The notes under the pieces were generated by a model. That model worked only from the letters and a program-made list of their open reading frames with translations. It was not told the origin of the DNA and did no database searches. Made by a program: the position numbers and the translations under genes. From assembly GCA_964448045.1 (NCBI GenBank), contig CAYUVF010000017.1, positions 9,204 to 73,203 of the forward strand: DNA of 64,000 bases. Direction: 5' to 3'. This document shows, in pieces, positions 9,173 to 18,038 of this stretch (position 1 is the stretch's first letter; each line of letters begins with the position of its first letter). Source of the stretch: CAYUVF01 sp964448045 (GTDB taxonomy: Bacteria > Bacteroidota > Rhodothermia > Rhodothermales > Salinibacteraceae).

Positions 9173-9204
9173 TTGGATTCGGGAGAGGACGTTCGGTACT
9201 TTTC
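9173..9204 (+). promoter_or_regulatory. Possible Bacteroidota-type promoter
   Basis: TTG (9173-9175), 21 bases, then TACTTTTC (9197-9204), one mismatch from the Bacteroidota minus-7 element TAnnTTTG. It would give a leader of about 55 bases to the small gene at 9264. The match is weak on its own. Confidence 0.25.
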
Positions 9205-9263
9205 GAGAGCGGAAGTGCCCGGCTTTCGCTCCGTCCACTGTGCTCACCAACCGCTATCTGACC

Positions 9264-9500
9264 ATGCTGCTCGTCAACGTAGGATCTCACACCATCAATA
9301 TCGATCACGTCGTGGCGTTCGTCGACAAGGACACCGCCATCGATATCATTTTTAGCGACGGCCACCCCGGCCAACCAGACGACGAAAGCCGATTCGTGCT
9401 CACGCTCTCCGATGAAGAGGCCGACCGGATGCGCGCCTGGCTGGAGCGGAATGCGGAGGGCGTCCGCGGCACCGAGCAGACCGGCTTTCACATCGGATGA
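9264..9500 (+). CDS. Small conserved-looking hypothetical protein (78 aa)
   Basis: A 78-residue soluble, acidic protein from ATG 9264. It opens with a beta-hairpin-like MLLVNVGSHTINIDHVVAF, continues with VDKDTAIDIIFSDGHP, and ends in a helix (LTLSDEEADRMRAWLERN). The pattern suggests a small beta-beta-alpha domain, such as a PH-like or ligand-sensing fold, but no family is recognised. The reading frame is open further upstream, but codons before 9264 look non-coding and overlap the DUF4175 promoter area. It runs divergently from DUF4175 across 182 bases and ends just before a long gene-free stretch. Confidence 0.65.
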   Translation: MLLVNVGSHTINIDHVVAFVDKDTAIDIIFSDGHPGQPDDESRFVLTLSDEEADRMRAWLERNAEGVRGTEQTGFHIG

Positions 9501-9829
9501 GGGCTCGCTGGGGGGCTATCATTGTACATGATGCTGCACGCCTGTGTATGGCACAGTGGACGTCGCCAGCGGGCGTGGGCCGCTGGCGTCTGCTGGTCGG
9601 ATTCTTGTTGGACTCACCACGATCCTCTACAGCTGTGCTCTGGGTCATCGCTCAGAGGACATCTGTTGCCGACCGAAAGCAGATGTCCTCCGTGAAAAAG
9701 AGCGGAAGACCCGCGCGGTAGCATGAAACGAAGTGCAAAAAGCGAAATATTAGGGAGCACTCATCGCGAGTGATTCACCGATGGGGGTTTTCCCTTTCCT
9801 ATTTCGCCTCTGGCCTGATCCGACGCCTT
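9501..9829. other. Gene-free stretch with two strong stem-loops
   Basis: 329 bases without a convincing gene. Two perfect inverted repeats are present. CGCCAGCGG/CCGCTGGCG (9 bp, 7-base loop) spans 9564-9588. GAGGACATCTG/CAGATGTCCTC (11 bp, 14-base loop) spans 9655-9690. Neither is followed by a T-run on either strand, so neither is an ordinary terminator. The part from about 9720 is more A-rich (aaaaagcgaaatattaggg) and probably carries the promoter for the lipoprotein gene at 9830. A small RNA or protein-binding palindromes are possible. Confidence 0.5.
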
Positions 9830-10366
9830 ATGACTGCCTCAACCCGCCTGGTTTTTGTCGCGCTGCTCGTTGTCCTGCTTGCGACCACCGGATGTCGTAC
9901 GTACGGCGGCTACGGCTCGGAAGAAGGAACCATTGAACAGATCCAACAGGCCAACTCGGACTTTGCCTCTCAGCTCGATCAGGCTCGGTCGGATCTCAAT
10001 CTGCTGGAGGAGTCGGCCCAGGCGAATTCGGCGCTCGACGCGCTCGTGCCCGTATATCGGGACGTGGTGGCGCTCCATGAGGAGAAGTTGGCGCTCCACC
10101 GGGACTATGCCAACGACGTGACTGCCGAGTCGGGCTACCGTGAGATCAGCCGGAAGTATGGCGCCATCCTGTCGGAGCAGCGGCTCCTCTCCATCCGCTA
10201 TCAGGAGATGCACGAGCGCGTGCGGCAGGCCCTCCGTGGCGAGGCGTCTTCGGCCGAGCAAGCGGCACTTCAGAGCAGCTATCAGGTCGTGCCGCTTTTC
10301 TACCGCCGTGCCGAGAACGAGGCGAGCGATTTGACGATGCGGGAGGCGCTGCAGGTCACGGAGTGA
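9830..10366 (+). CDS. Coiled-coil lipoprotein, unknown function
   Basis: 178 residues. The N-terminus MTASTRLVFVALLVVLLATT leads to a lipobox TTGC with Cys22, so the mature protein is lipid-anchored in the envelope. The rest is mostly alpha-helical with heptad-like spacing (EQIQQANSDFASQLDQARSD and LVPVYRDVVALHEEKLALHR). ATG 9830 is chosen because it starts the signal sequence directly; the frame extends upstream to 9770 without a plausible signal. It precedes the TonB-dependent receptor gene by 113 bases on the same strand and may share its transcript. No family is recognised. Confidence 0.78.
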   Translation: MTASTRLVFVALLVVLLATTGCRTYGGYGSEEGTIEQIQQANSDFASQLDQARSDLNLLEESAQANSALDALVPVYRDVVALHEEKLALHRDYANDVTAESGYREISRKYGAILSEQRLLSIRYQEMHERVRQALRGEASSAEQAALQSSYQVVPLFYRRAENEASDLTMREALQVTE

Positions 10367-10479
10367 GGGCCCCCCGCAGGGCCAGCCGTTTGTTGCAGGC
10401 TATGTGTAACGCCGGGGCAGTGCTGTGGAGGATACGCCCCATTGTTTTCCTCACATTCAACACCCTCGACGTTACTCTT

Positions 10480-12741
10480 ATGTTGACTGCTTTTCTCCGC
10501 CAGATCGGCGCATTCATCCTCACCGCGCTGATCATCGGTACCATTCCCGCCGCCGCGCAATCCGGCTCGATTGAAGGGCGCGTGCTCGATGCCGAAACCG
10601 GCGAGCCCATTCCAACGGCCAATGTAATCGCACGGGACGACGGTCAAGTCCAGGGCACCACGACGGATGCGGAGGGCCGCTTCCAGTTGAGCAATCTGTC
10701 CCCGGCCCGGTACGTCGTCGAAGTGTCGATTATCGGCTATCAGTCGATTCAGGAGCGGGTCCGCGTGCAGGCGGGGGCTACGGCGCGCCTGGAGATTGCG
10801 CTCCGCCCGCAGTCGTACGAACTGAATGAAATCGTCGTTCGTGGTGTGCAGATGGGGGCCGAAGGCTACACTTCGACGCTGCAACGCGTGGAACCGCAGG
10901 CCATCGCGCGTCAGGACGCCGCTGATGTCTCCGAACTGGCCCAGCTGATCCCGGCCACGCACGTTGCCACGAACTCGCGCGGGCAGACCATCCTATACTT
11001 CCGAAACGCGGGCGACCGGCAGGTCGGGCAGTTTTTCGATGGAGCATTGCTCAACATCCCGTGGGACAATCGCGTCGACATCAGCCTCGTGCCCTCCAGT
11101 GTAGTGGAGGAAGTGACGGCTGCGAAAGGGGTGGTGCCCGTCCAGTATGGCACCAACGTGATCGGTGGGGCCGTCAACTTTCAGTCGCGCACGCTCGATC
11201 AGAAAGGGCAGAAGACAGAGGTTTCGGGCCAGATCGGGACGGCGGCGCACCGCCGCACTGCGGTCACGCATCTGGGGCGTACCGATCACTGGGACTACAC
11301 GGCTGCTTTTCAGTACACCGAGCGCGGCAATCAGCCCCTGCCACACGATGTCGATCTGCCCTTCAGTCAGCCGGGCTCGGACCGCCGGGTGAATACCGAT
11401 CGGGCGCTGTGGAGCGGATTTGCGCGCGGAAGCTACCGGTTCGACTCGGGCGCTCAGTTGGCTGTCACCGGGATGCACGTCGACGCCGAGCAGGGTGTGG
11501 CGCCCGAGAGCCATCTCAACCCGACGCAGACCGGCGTGCGCTACTGGCGTTATCCGCTCTGGCGGAAGTCGGCGCTGATCGCCAACGGAACGGCCTCGCT
11601 GGGATCGCGGACGGCGATCCGGGGGGCGATCTGGGGGAGCCGCTTTGCCCAGGATATCGCCCAGTACCAGTCGGTCACGTACAGCGCGCTCGACGAATTT
11701 CAGGAAGACCGCGATTTAACGGGCGGCGTTCGCCTGATTGCCACGCAAGACCTACCCACGGGCACCCTGGTGCTGGCTGCCAATGGCCTGACGTCGCGCC
11801 ACGAGCAGACCATCACAGCGTTTGATGCCGCGGGTCGCGCCCAGCCCGATTCGGTGTCTACTTTTCGGCAGCACATCTTCAGCATCGGTGGCGAATATGA
11901 GGTTGATCTGACGCCGGATCTTACCGCCACCGCGGGCATCAGCCTCGACGGCACGGCCACGCCGGATACGGGACCGTTTCCCGAACGCGATCCCTTTTAT
12001 GCCGTCGGTGCGACGGGCGGGCTGTCGTACGTCCTGAACGAGAGGTATCGACTGCGCGCCTCGGGCGGCCGTAAGGGCCGTTTCCCGACGATGCGTGAGC
12101 TTTTCGGGGCGGCACTCGGTAAGTTTGTTCCGAATCCCAATCTGGAGCCCGTCACCGCCTGGATCGGCGAAGTGGGCGTCGAGCGGCGCGGCCCCGCGCT
12201 GTCGGGGAGCGCCACCGTCTTCCTCAATCGGGTACAGGACACCATCGACAAACGGACGTTCCAAACAGGACCGAACGAAGGCAAAGAGCAGCGCATCAAT
12301 CTGGACGGCAGCCGGGTCTATGGTATCGAAACGACGGCCCGCTGGCAGATCCGCGAGACGCTGCTGTTTGATGGGCACTTCACGTGGTCGCAGCCGCGCG
12401 GAATCGATGGGGATGATACGCAGCCGCTCGATGAAAAGCCGAGGTGGTTGGGCACCGGTAGCCTGACGTACGAGAGCCCCTTTGGGCTGTCGCTGATGGG
12501 GCAGGCGCGCTACACCGGCGGCACTCAGACGCGCAACGAGCAGAATAACTTCGTGGATCTGCCCGATGCGCTCGTGTTGGATGCGCGCGTGGGCTATGCC
12601 ATCGGAGCTTGGCTGCCGCGGCTGGGCAGCGGCGAACTCTTCGCCCGCGTCGACAACATCACAGATGAAGCGCGATTCCTGCAGCTGGGCCTTCCGGGGC
12701 CGGGGCGGAGTTTCCGGGTGGGCGCGACCGTCTCATTCTGA
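10480..12741 (+). CDS. TonB-dependent receptor with CarboxypepD regulatory domain
   Basis: 753 residues. The signal peptide ends near TIPAAAQ (residue 27). Residues 28-110 form a carboxypeptidase-regulatory-like domain (GSIEGRVLDAETGEPIPTAN), typical of Bacteroidota receptors. The plug begins at LNEIVVRGVQMG and continues through VEEVTAAKGVVPVQYGTNVI and GGAVNF. The rest is a 22-strand-type barrel ending GATVSF. It would import a substrate across the outer membrane using TonB energy. The barrel resembles FecA/siderophore-type receptors more than SusC, but no ligand can be assigned. Its stop overlaps the convergent ABM gene by 9 bases. Confidence 0.88.
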   Translation: MLTAFLRQIGAFILTALIIGTIPAAAQSGSIEGRVLDAETGEPIPTANVIARDDGQVQGTTTDAEGRFQLSNLSPARYVVEVSIIGYQSIQERVRVQAGATARLEIALRPQSYELNEIVVRGVQMGAEGYTSTLQRVEPQAIARQDAADVSELAQLIPATHVATNSRGQTILYFRNAGDRQVGQFFDGALLNIPWDNRVDISLVPSSVVEEVTAAKGVVPVQYGTNVIGGAVNFQSRTLDQKGQKTEVSGQIGTAAHRRTAVTHLGRTDHWDYTAAFQYTERGNQPLPHDVDLPFSQPGSDRRVNTDRALWSGFARGSYRFDSGAQLAVTGMHVDAEQGVAPESHLNPTQTGVRYWRYPLWRKSALIANGTASLGSRTAIRGAIWGSRFAQDIAQYQSVTYSALDEFQEDRDLTGGVRLIATQDLPTGTLVLAANGLTSRHEQTITAFDAAGRAQPDSVSTFRQHIFSIGGEYEVDLTPDLTATAGISLDGTATPDTGPFPERDPFYAVGATGGLSYVLNERYRLRASGGRKGRFPTMRELFGAALGKFVPNPNLEPVTAWIGEVGVERRGPALSGSATVFLNRVQDTIDKRTFQTGPNEGKEQRINLDGSRVYGIETTARWQIRETLLFDGHFTWSQPRGIDGDDTQPLDEKPRWLGTGSLTYESPFGLSLMGQARYTGGTQTRNEQNNFVDLPDALVLDARVGYAIGAWLPRLGSGELFARVDNITDEARFLQLGLPGPGRSFRVGATVSF

Positions 12742-13065
12742 GGAATCTGCCTGTGCTTGCGTGTCGATGGCTGCAGCGGACCGCGCCACCGTGTAGCTGT
12801 GCGCGCGGGGGGCGGCGGCAAACCAGGGCTTGACCTCCGCCCACGTCGTGCGAAACAGATCGCTGTGCCGGTAGCGTTCCAGCGCGCCCGCCTCCGTCCA
12901 GTGGCTGTAAGTCGTGCACACGTTGGCAAAGCGCGCATCTTGCCACAACTCCAGGTGTTCACATCCTTCAAATCGGCGGATGCGTGGCGACACGCCCTCG
13001 AAGTGATGCAGAAAGGAGTCGAGCTTGGACGGACGAAACGTCATGCGGACGATGCGAATCAGCAC
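12733..13065 (-). CDS. ABM-domain (YgiN-like) monooxygenase family protein
   Basis: 110 residues forming one ferredoxin-like antibiotic-biosynthesis-monooxygenase (ABM) domain. It starts IRIVRMTFRPSKLDSFLHHF, followed by FEGCEHLELWQD, YSHWTEAGALERYRHSDLF and WAEVKPWF, the usual family blocks. Members are small dimers; some oxidise quinols or degrade haem, many are uncharacterised. The start is GTG 13065, since family proteins begin just before I-x-R-I-V-x-M and the only ATG (13044) would remove the first strand. The 3' end overlaps the TonB receptor stop by 9 bases (convergent). Confidence 0.82.
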   Translation of the reverse strand: MLIRIVRMTFRPSKLDSFLHHFEGVSPRIRRFEGCEHLELWQDARFANVCTTYSHWTEAGALERYRHSDLFRTTWAEVKPWFAAAPRAHSYTVARSAAAIDTQAQADSSE

Positions 13066-13160
13066 AGCATTGGAGCGTTGGATGAGAGATCAGCAGCGGG
13101 CTCCAACATAGGGGTTGAGCACGGACTTGTCGAGGAGGGCGAGCTGCTTCGACGCCTCAG

Positions 13161-14597
13161 TCAGTGCTCGGCCAATAGCTGCTGCCCGATGGCGCACTGC
13201 AAACATCCCCCGGCTTTGCAGTAGCGCCGGTAAAGCCGATGCATGCCTTGGCTTTCCAGCGCAGAGGCGGGGCGGAGATCCAGATTGGTGAAGCAGCGCG
13301 TGATCGAATCGCGCTCGGCCGGAAGCTGGTCGAGCAGGTCCGGGATGCGGGCGATCCAGGCGGGCCGCTCGTGCTGCTCGGCCACGAGCAAGAGTACGGG
13401 CAGCACGGCGTTGATCAGCAACGTATCGATTCGCGACGGCCCGATGGACGACGCGCGCGGTTTCGTCGATCGGACGAGCCGGACGTGCGTCTCCCAGAAC
13501 GGGGCCGGAGCAGCGTCGAAGCAAGCGCGCAGCGACGCGATGGGGGTGGCAGAATGTGCGGCGTCGAGCGCCGTGCCGATGGGATCGTGATGAAGCAACC
13601 CGCCCGGGAGGAGGAGCGCCGCGCCCTGCGCGATGCGGATCGGTGGAAAGTTGGCAGGACGGAGCCGGAAGAAGCTCCACCGCTCGCGGGAGAGTGGATC
13701 CAGTTCGTGTTGGACTCGATATCGCCGCCAGCGTTGGCGTAGCTCCATCACGTAATCGGCCGTCGCCCGGTCGGCGTCGAGCAGATCCTCGGGGGAGGGG
13801 AGCAGTCCGGCCGTGCCCAGAAACAGCGCTTCGAGATCAGCGGCTTCGGTCCACTGCCGCACGAACGACAGGGGCAGGCGCCGCGCTAAATCGGTCATCG
13901 GCTCGTCGTTTTTACTGTATCCGAGTCCGGCGAAGATCCGCTCGTACAGCAGCGCCCCCACATCGGGACGTTGAACGTACGCCTCGGCCAGGGCGCTCAT
14001 TTTGGCGCGGAGCCGCTGCTCGCCCAGGGCGCGCACCCACGTCCGCCGATCGGCCATCGGCACGTCATCCCACTGCGGCGCGCAGGGGATAGGCGGGGCG
14101 TCGTGCGTGTAGAAGGCGCGGAGGAGGGTGCGCAGCGGGGCATGCAAGCGGGGATACAGCACGAGCTCGGGTAGGGGACTTCCGTTGGCGCGCAGCAGCC
14201 CGCCGGTCCACTGATCGGGGTGGAGCGTGACGTGCAAGATGACGCTGTTGTATCGTGAATCGCGGTGGTGGTCGTGGGCAAACCAGGTGCCGGAGGTGGT
14301 GTGAATCTCGACATCGCCGTGCCATTCGAGGTCGCCGATGCGCAGATGGGCCTCCCGGAAGTCGGCGCCGGCATCGGTGTTGGGCTGGCCGGGATCGACG
14401 ACGCGGACGGTGCGCCCATCAGTCGTGGACAGCGCCGCGGTGTCGAACTGTTGATGGGCCCAGAGGTCGTGCACCAGCGCCTCGGGGACATCGGGAGCCG
14501 GTTGGCTGGGCTCATGGAGCGTCACGGCCACTTCGGTGTCGCCGATCGTGTAGATGTGAGAGGAGGCGCGGTCGGCATCGCGAGCAGATCGGTCCAT
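13161..14597 (-). CDS. DUF2851 family protein
   Basis: 478 residues. Family marks include EALVHDLWAHQQFD near the N-terminus, VDPGQPNTDAGADFREAHLR, GDVEIHTTSGTWFAHDHHRD and NSVILHVTLHPD. A C-terminal cysteine cluster follows, with CKAGGCLQC near the end, possibly metal-binding. DUF2851 is common in Bacteroidota and has no established function. It sits 88 bases downstream of pyrF and 95 bases before the ABM gene on the same strand, with no terminator hairpin seen, so a three-gene transcript is plausible. ATG 14597. Confidence 0.82.
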   Translation of the reverse strand: MDRSARDADRASSHIYTIGDTEVAVTLHEPSQPAPDVPEALVHDLWAHQQFDTAALSTTDGRTVRVVDPGQPNTDAGADFREAHLRIGDLEWHGDVEIHTTSGTWFAHDHHRDSRYNSVILHVTLHPDQWTGGLLRANGSPLPELVLYPRLHAPLRTLLRAFYTHDAPPIPCAPQWDDVPMADRRTWVRALGEQRLRAKMSALAEAYVQRPDVGALLYERIFAGLGYSKNDEPMTDLARRLPLSFVRQWTEAADLEALFLGTAGLLPSPEDLLDADRATADYVMELRQRWRRYRVQHELDPLSRERWSFFRLRPANFPPIRIAQGAALLLPGGLLHHDPIGTALDAAHSATPIASLRACFDAAPAPFWETHVRLVRSTKPRASSIGPSRIDTLLINAVLPVLLLVAEQHERPAWIARIPDLLDQLPAERDSITRCFTNLDLRPASALESQGMHRLYRRYCKAGGCLQCAIGQQLLAEH

Positions 14598-14685
14598 GGC
14601 AAGGCCGCGGTCGGGTGCGGTCGGGGTACGGACCGGGTAGACACCGCAGCCCCGTCAAACATAACCTGCGTTCTCGGCAGTGATG

Positions 14686-15516
14686 CTATGCTGCCCGGGC
14701 GGCGTTGAGCGTGCGGCGCAACTCCTGGGCGGCTTCGCCGGCTGCCATTGCAAAGTTGGTCCCCGACGAGGCGTAGATGATGCTACGGCTGCTGTTAACG
14801 AGCACGAGGCCGTCGTTGGTAGCGGCGGCGTCCATGACGGCCTCGGCATCGCCGCCCTGGGCGCCCACGCCCGGAATCAGGAAGGGGAGGGTGGGGCAGG
14901 CTGCGCGGAGCCGGCGAAGCGCCTCGACATCGGTGGCGCCGGCGACGAGTCCGCCCGTGCCCGCCGCTTCTGCGGACCATGCTGCCACGTTGTGGGCTAC
15001 CTGCAGGAACAGCGGCGTTCCGTCGCAGGTGCAGCGCTGGAAGTCGTCGCCGCCCGGGTTGGACGTGCGGGCGAGAGCGAAAGCCGCGGTGCCGGGGGCA
15101 TCGAGGAAGGGCATCAGGCTGTCGCGGCCCATGTACGGCGAGACGGTGCATGCGTCGCAGCCGAGGTCGTCGAAGATCGCTCGTGCATAGAATTGCGCCG
15201 AGTTGCCGATGTCGCCGCGTTTGGCATCGGCGATGACGAGGTGCGAATCGGGGATATGATCGATGGTCCGGCGAAGCACCCTCCAGCCGTCCGATCCGAG
15301 CGCTTCGTAAAAGGCGAAGTTGAGCTTGTAGGCGCACGCAAACCGCGCTGTCGCGCCGATGATGGAGGCGTTGAAGCGGATAACCGCTTCGGCGGGGTCG
15401 TACGTTCGCATGAAATCGGGTAGCCGACCGGGGTCGGGGTCGAGACCGACGCAGACGACGGAGGACTGCTCGGCTTGGGTGGTGCGGAGTCGTTCGGAGA
15501 ATGAGGGCGTAGGCAT
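14686..15516 (-). CDS. pyrF: Orotidine 5'-phosphate decarboxylase, type 2
   Basis: 276 residues. The enzyme decarboxylates OMP to UMP in the last step of pyrimidine synthesis, in the cytoplasm. VCVGLDPDPGRLPDF, YKLNFAFYEALGSDG and the catalytic block VIADAKRGDIGNSAQFYA (Asp-x-Lys) are clear. VSPYMGRDSL and the phosphate-binding LIPGVGAQGGD also fit the longer type 2 group (about 270 residues, versus about 235 for type 1). ATG 15516. It probably leads the transcript with DUF2851 and the ABM gene. Confidence 0.93.
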   Translation of the reverse strand: MPTPSFSERLRTTQAEQSSVVCVGLDPDPGRLPDFMRTYDPAEAVIRFNASIIGATARFACAYKLNFAFYEALGSDGWRVLRRTIDHIPDSHLVIADAKRGDIGNSAQFYARAIFDDLGCDACTVSPYMGRDSLMPFLDAPGTAAFALARTSNPGGDDFQRCTCDGTPLFLQVAHNVAAWSAEAAGTGGLVAGATDVEALRRLRAACPTLPFLIPGVGAQGGDAEAVMDAAATNDGLVLVNSSRSIIYASSGTNFAMAAGEAAQELRRTLNAARAA

Positions 15517-15849
15517 GGCACATCAGGATCAACGGATACGCATTGGGGGGGCAACATACGATGTGTACGGCGAAGAGGCGAACGCGGGGACGCCGGTGGG
15601 CATCGGGGACTGGGTGCAGCGGGAGCGCATCGGCCGGTCGTAACGATCTGGATCGAATGTAGCTCGAAGGGCGGCATCAGGAACTGCCATTTTTCTCACA
15701 CTTTATATCGAATCCCCTGTGTACTGAAAGCCCTTCCGGCGTACATTATAGTTGCTGTTCCAGATGCGGAGGCGACGGTCCGCAGTGTTGATGGCGGTGT
15801 GTAGCACGATTTGATTCGGTACAAGTACAGAATAAATTGAGGTGTATTC
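15517..15849. promoter_or_regulatory. Divergent promoter region of pyrF and acyl-CoA dehydrogenase
   Basis: 333 bases with no supported gene. A short frame beginning inside the pyrF start (MAHQDQRIRIGG...) is not credible. The half near the dehydrogenase is AT-richer (15690-15840). TATAGTTG at 15748-15755 is one base off TAnnTTTG but has no suitable upstream TTG. A ribosome-binding site GAGGTG (15839-15844) sits 5 bases before ATG 15850. Confidence 0.4.
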
Positions 15850-17949
15850 ATGGCGAACAAAGGGCTCAGCAATATTAAAGGTGTCTCGAAGCGTGATCAG
15901 CGGATGATCGAGGACATCGAGACGATGATGGGACCAGAACCCGAGGATATGGGCTTCATCAAGAATGCCTTTTGGGGGCGGTTCCGGGACGATCTGGTAT
16001 TTCCGTATCCGCGCGAGAGTACAGAGGAGAAGGAGAAGTGCGATGCGCTACTCGAAGAGTTGGAGGAGTACCTCGAGAACGAGCATCCGCGCGTCGAGAT
16101 CGATCAGGAGCAGTATATCCCCGAGTGGGTGATTGATCGCCTGTTCGACATGGGCGTGATGGGCATGATCATCCCCGAGGCATACGGCGGGCTCGGACTG
16201 GGCGTGACGAGCTACAACCGCGTGTTGGAGATGATTGGCCGCTACTGTGCATCGACCGCCGTGATGGTTTCGGCCCACCAGTCCATTGGCTGTAAGGCGC
16301 TCGTAATGTTTGGCGACGAGGACCAGAAGGAGGAGTACTTGCCGATGGTGGCGCGCGAGAAGCTCTCCGCGTTCTGCCTCTCGGAGCCCAACGTGGGCTC
16401 GGATGCCGCTGGCCAGGAGTCGTTCTCCGTCAAGACCAAGGACGGCGACTACGTCCTGAACGGCGAGAAAAAATGGTCCACTTCGGCAGCGCTGAGTGGG
16501 CTCTTCACCGTCATGTGCAAGAACATGGTCCGCAACCCGGAGACGGGTGAGCTGGAGCAGAAGGGCGTTAACGCGCTCATTTGCACGCCCGATATGGACG
16601 GCGTCGAGATCTTCGAGAACAACCGTGCCAAGACCGGCATCCGTGGGACGTGGCAGGCGCGCATTCGCTTCAACGATGTGCGCGTGCCGAAGGCCAATCT
16701 ACTATACGAAGAGGGCCGCGGACTCAACGTCGCGCTCTCGTGTCTCAACTACGGCCGCTGCACGCTCTCGGCCGGCGTCACCGGTGCGGCGAAGGCGGCG
16801 ATGGACCAGGGCATCAAGTGGGCGGAGACCCGCTACCAGTTCGGGCGTCCGCTGGCCGACTTCGAGCTCGTCCAGCAGAAAATTGCTCGCATGGCAGCGC
16901 TCACGTACGCGATGGACGCCGTGCTCTACATGATGACGGGCATGCTCGATCGCGGCGACAAGGATATCATGGTCGAAACCGCCATCACGAAGGTCTTCTG
17001 CAGCCACTACGGCTGGGAGGTCATCGACGAGGTGATGCAGGTGATGGGCGGCGAAGGCTACATGGAAGAGAACGAGTTCGAGCGCAGCTGGCGCGACAAC
17101 CGCATCCACCGCATCGTCGAGGGCTCCAACGAGGTCATGCAGTCGTTCATCTTCGCCTACGGCGGCAAGCAGCTCGCCGAGCAGATGATCTCGATTCAGG
17201 ACGCGCTCACGTGGGACAGCGACGAGTCGATCGGCGAGAACCTCTCGCGCATGGTCGCGGCGGGCACCAATCCGACGGTGCTGCAGAAGGCGATTCCGCT
17301 GGGGGCGCAGCTCTACCTCGGTGTGAAGCCGGGCGCGCCCGAGATCCGCGGCGTGCATCCGGCGCTCCGCGAGCAGGCCGATCGGCTGGCGAAGCTCATC
17401 CAGAAGCACTCGCACTACTTCAAGCTGACGAGCAAGTGGGAGCGCGAGCAGATCGTCAGCCGGCAGGCGCAGCAGGCGCGCGTGGCCGATACCGCCGTCT
17501 ACATTTACGCGCTGGCTTCGTCGCTCTCGAAGATGGATGATCAGCTGCGCAGCGGCGATTACGGGCCGCGCTTCGAGCGCGATCGCGCGGCGTTCGAGTA
17601 CCTGTTCGACTGGTTCGAGTTGGAGATCTACAAGAACTTCGGCGAGCTGCGCGATAACGCCGATGAGAGCATGCGCAAAGCGGCCGAGGCTGCGCGTCGC
17701 CACAACGACACCCTCCCGAACAAGGATTACTACATCCACGAGGGCTCGCCACTGGGCCGCGATGCCGGCAAAGACGTGCCGACCGAGCACATCAAGCAGT
17801 TCCCCGGCGACGGCGTCGATCCGCGCACGCAGGACCGCGATCCGGGCGACACGGCCGACCTCGACCTGGAGGAGCTGGAACATACTGCTGCCTCTGGTGA
17901 TGGGGCGCCGGATGAGCCCAAACCGGCTGCGGAAGATGGCGTCGCGTAG
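15850..17949 (+). CDS. Acyl-CoA dehydrogenase, long (ACAD9/VLCAD-like) form
   Basis: 699 residues. It catalyses the FAD-dependent first step of fatty-acid beta-oxidation. Visible blocks are MIIPEAYGGLGLG, AFCLSEPNVGSDA (FAD/acyl contact), EKKWSTSAA, RYQFGRPLADFELVQ and VMGGEGYMEENEFER. The catalytic glutamate is probably Glu424 in VEGSNEV. After the dehydrogenase core there is an extra helical domain (about 470-620), as in VLCAD/ACAD9-type enzymes, and a disordered acidic tail rich in Asp, Glu and Pro (about 640-699). A good GAGGTG site precedes the ATG. It is monocistronic, ended by the strong terminator at 17979. Confidence 0.92.
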   Translation: MANKGLSNIKGVSKRDQRMIEDIETMMGPEPEDMGFIKNAFWGRFRDDLVFPYPRESTEEKEKCDALLEELEEYLENEHPRVEIDQEQYIPEWVIDRLFDMGVMGMIIPEAYGGLGLGVTSYNRVLEMIGRYCASTAVMVSAHQSIGCKALVMFGDEDQKEEYLPMVAREKLSAFCLSEPNVGSDAAGQESFSVKTKDGDYVLNGEKKWSTSAALSGLFTVMCKNMVRNPETGELEQKGVNALICTPDMDGVEIFENNRAKTGIRGTWQARIRFNDVRVPKANLLYEEGRGLNVALSCLNYGRCTLSAGVTGAAKAAMDQGIKWAETRYQFGRPLADFELVQQKIARMAALTYAMDAVLYMMTGMLDRGDKDIMVETAITKVFCSHYGWEVIDEVMQVMGGEGYMEENEFERSWRDNRIHRIVEGSNEVMQSFIFAYGGKQLAEQMISIQDALTWDSDESIGENLSRMVAAGTNPTVLQKAIPLGAQLYLGVKPGAPEIRGVHPALREQADRLAKLIQKHSHYFKLTSKWEREQIVSRQAQQARVADTAVYIYALASSLSKMDDQLRSGDYGPRFERDRAAFEYLFDWFELEIYKNFGELRDNADESMRKAAEAARRHNDTLPNKDYYIHEGSPLGRDAGKDVPTEHIKQFPGDGVDPRTQDRDPGDTADLDLEELEHTAASGDGAPDEPKPAAEDGVA

Positions 17950-17978
17950 CGTCTACGCCGATCCGTTCCAAAAACACG

Positions 17979-18015
17979 AAAGCGCAGCGTTCCTGATCGG
18001 AGCGCTGCGCTTTTT
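17979..18015. terminator. Strong bidirectional terminator
   Basis: AAAGCGCAGCG pairs perfectly with CGCTGCGCTTT, extended inward by four pairs (one G-T) to a 15-bp stem with a 5-base loop, followed by TTTTT on the plus strand and preceded by A-rich sequence that gives T-runs on the minus strand. It lies between the convergent dehydrogenase and cyclophilin genes and can serve both. Confidence 0.9.
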
Positions 18016-18038
18016 ATTTGATGCGATGGGGCCGAAGA

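Noticed and set aside
9497..9721. 74-codon frame in the gene-free stretch after 9500
   Set aside because: It spans both stem-loops and has Arg/Ser-rich, low-complexity composition with no start signal.
15515..15643. Short plus-strand frame starting MAHQDQRIRIGG
   Set aside because: It overlaps the pyrF start, has no family match and is only about 42 residues; weak coding evidence.
15748..15755. TATAGTTG as a promoter box for the acyl-CoA dehydrogenase
   Set aside because: One mismatch to TAnnTTTG and no TTG at a suitable distance upstream.
16702..17883. 393-codon minus-strand frame inside the acyl-CoA dehydrogenase
   Set aside because: Complementary shadow of a clearly coding strand, with no family motif.
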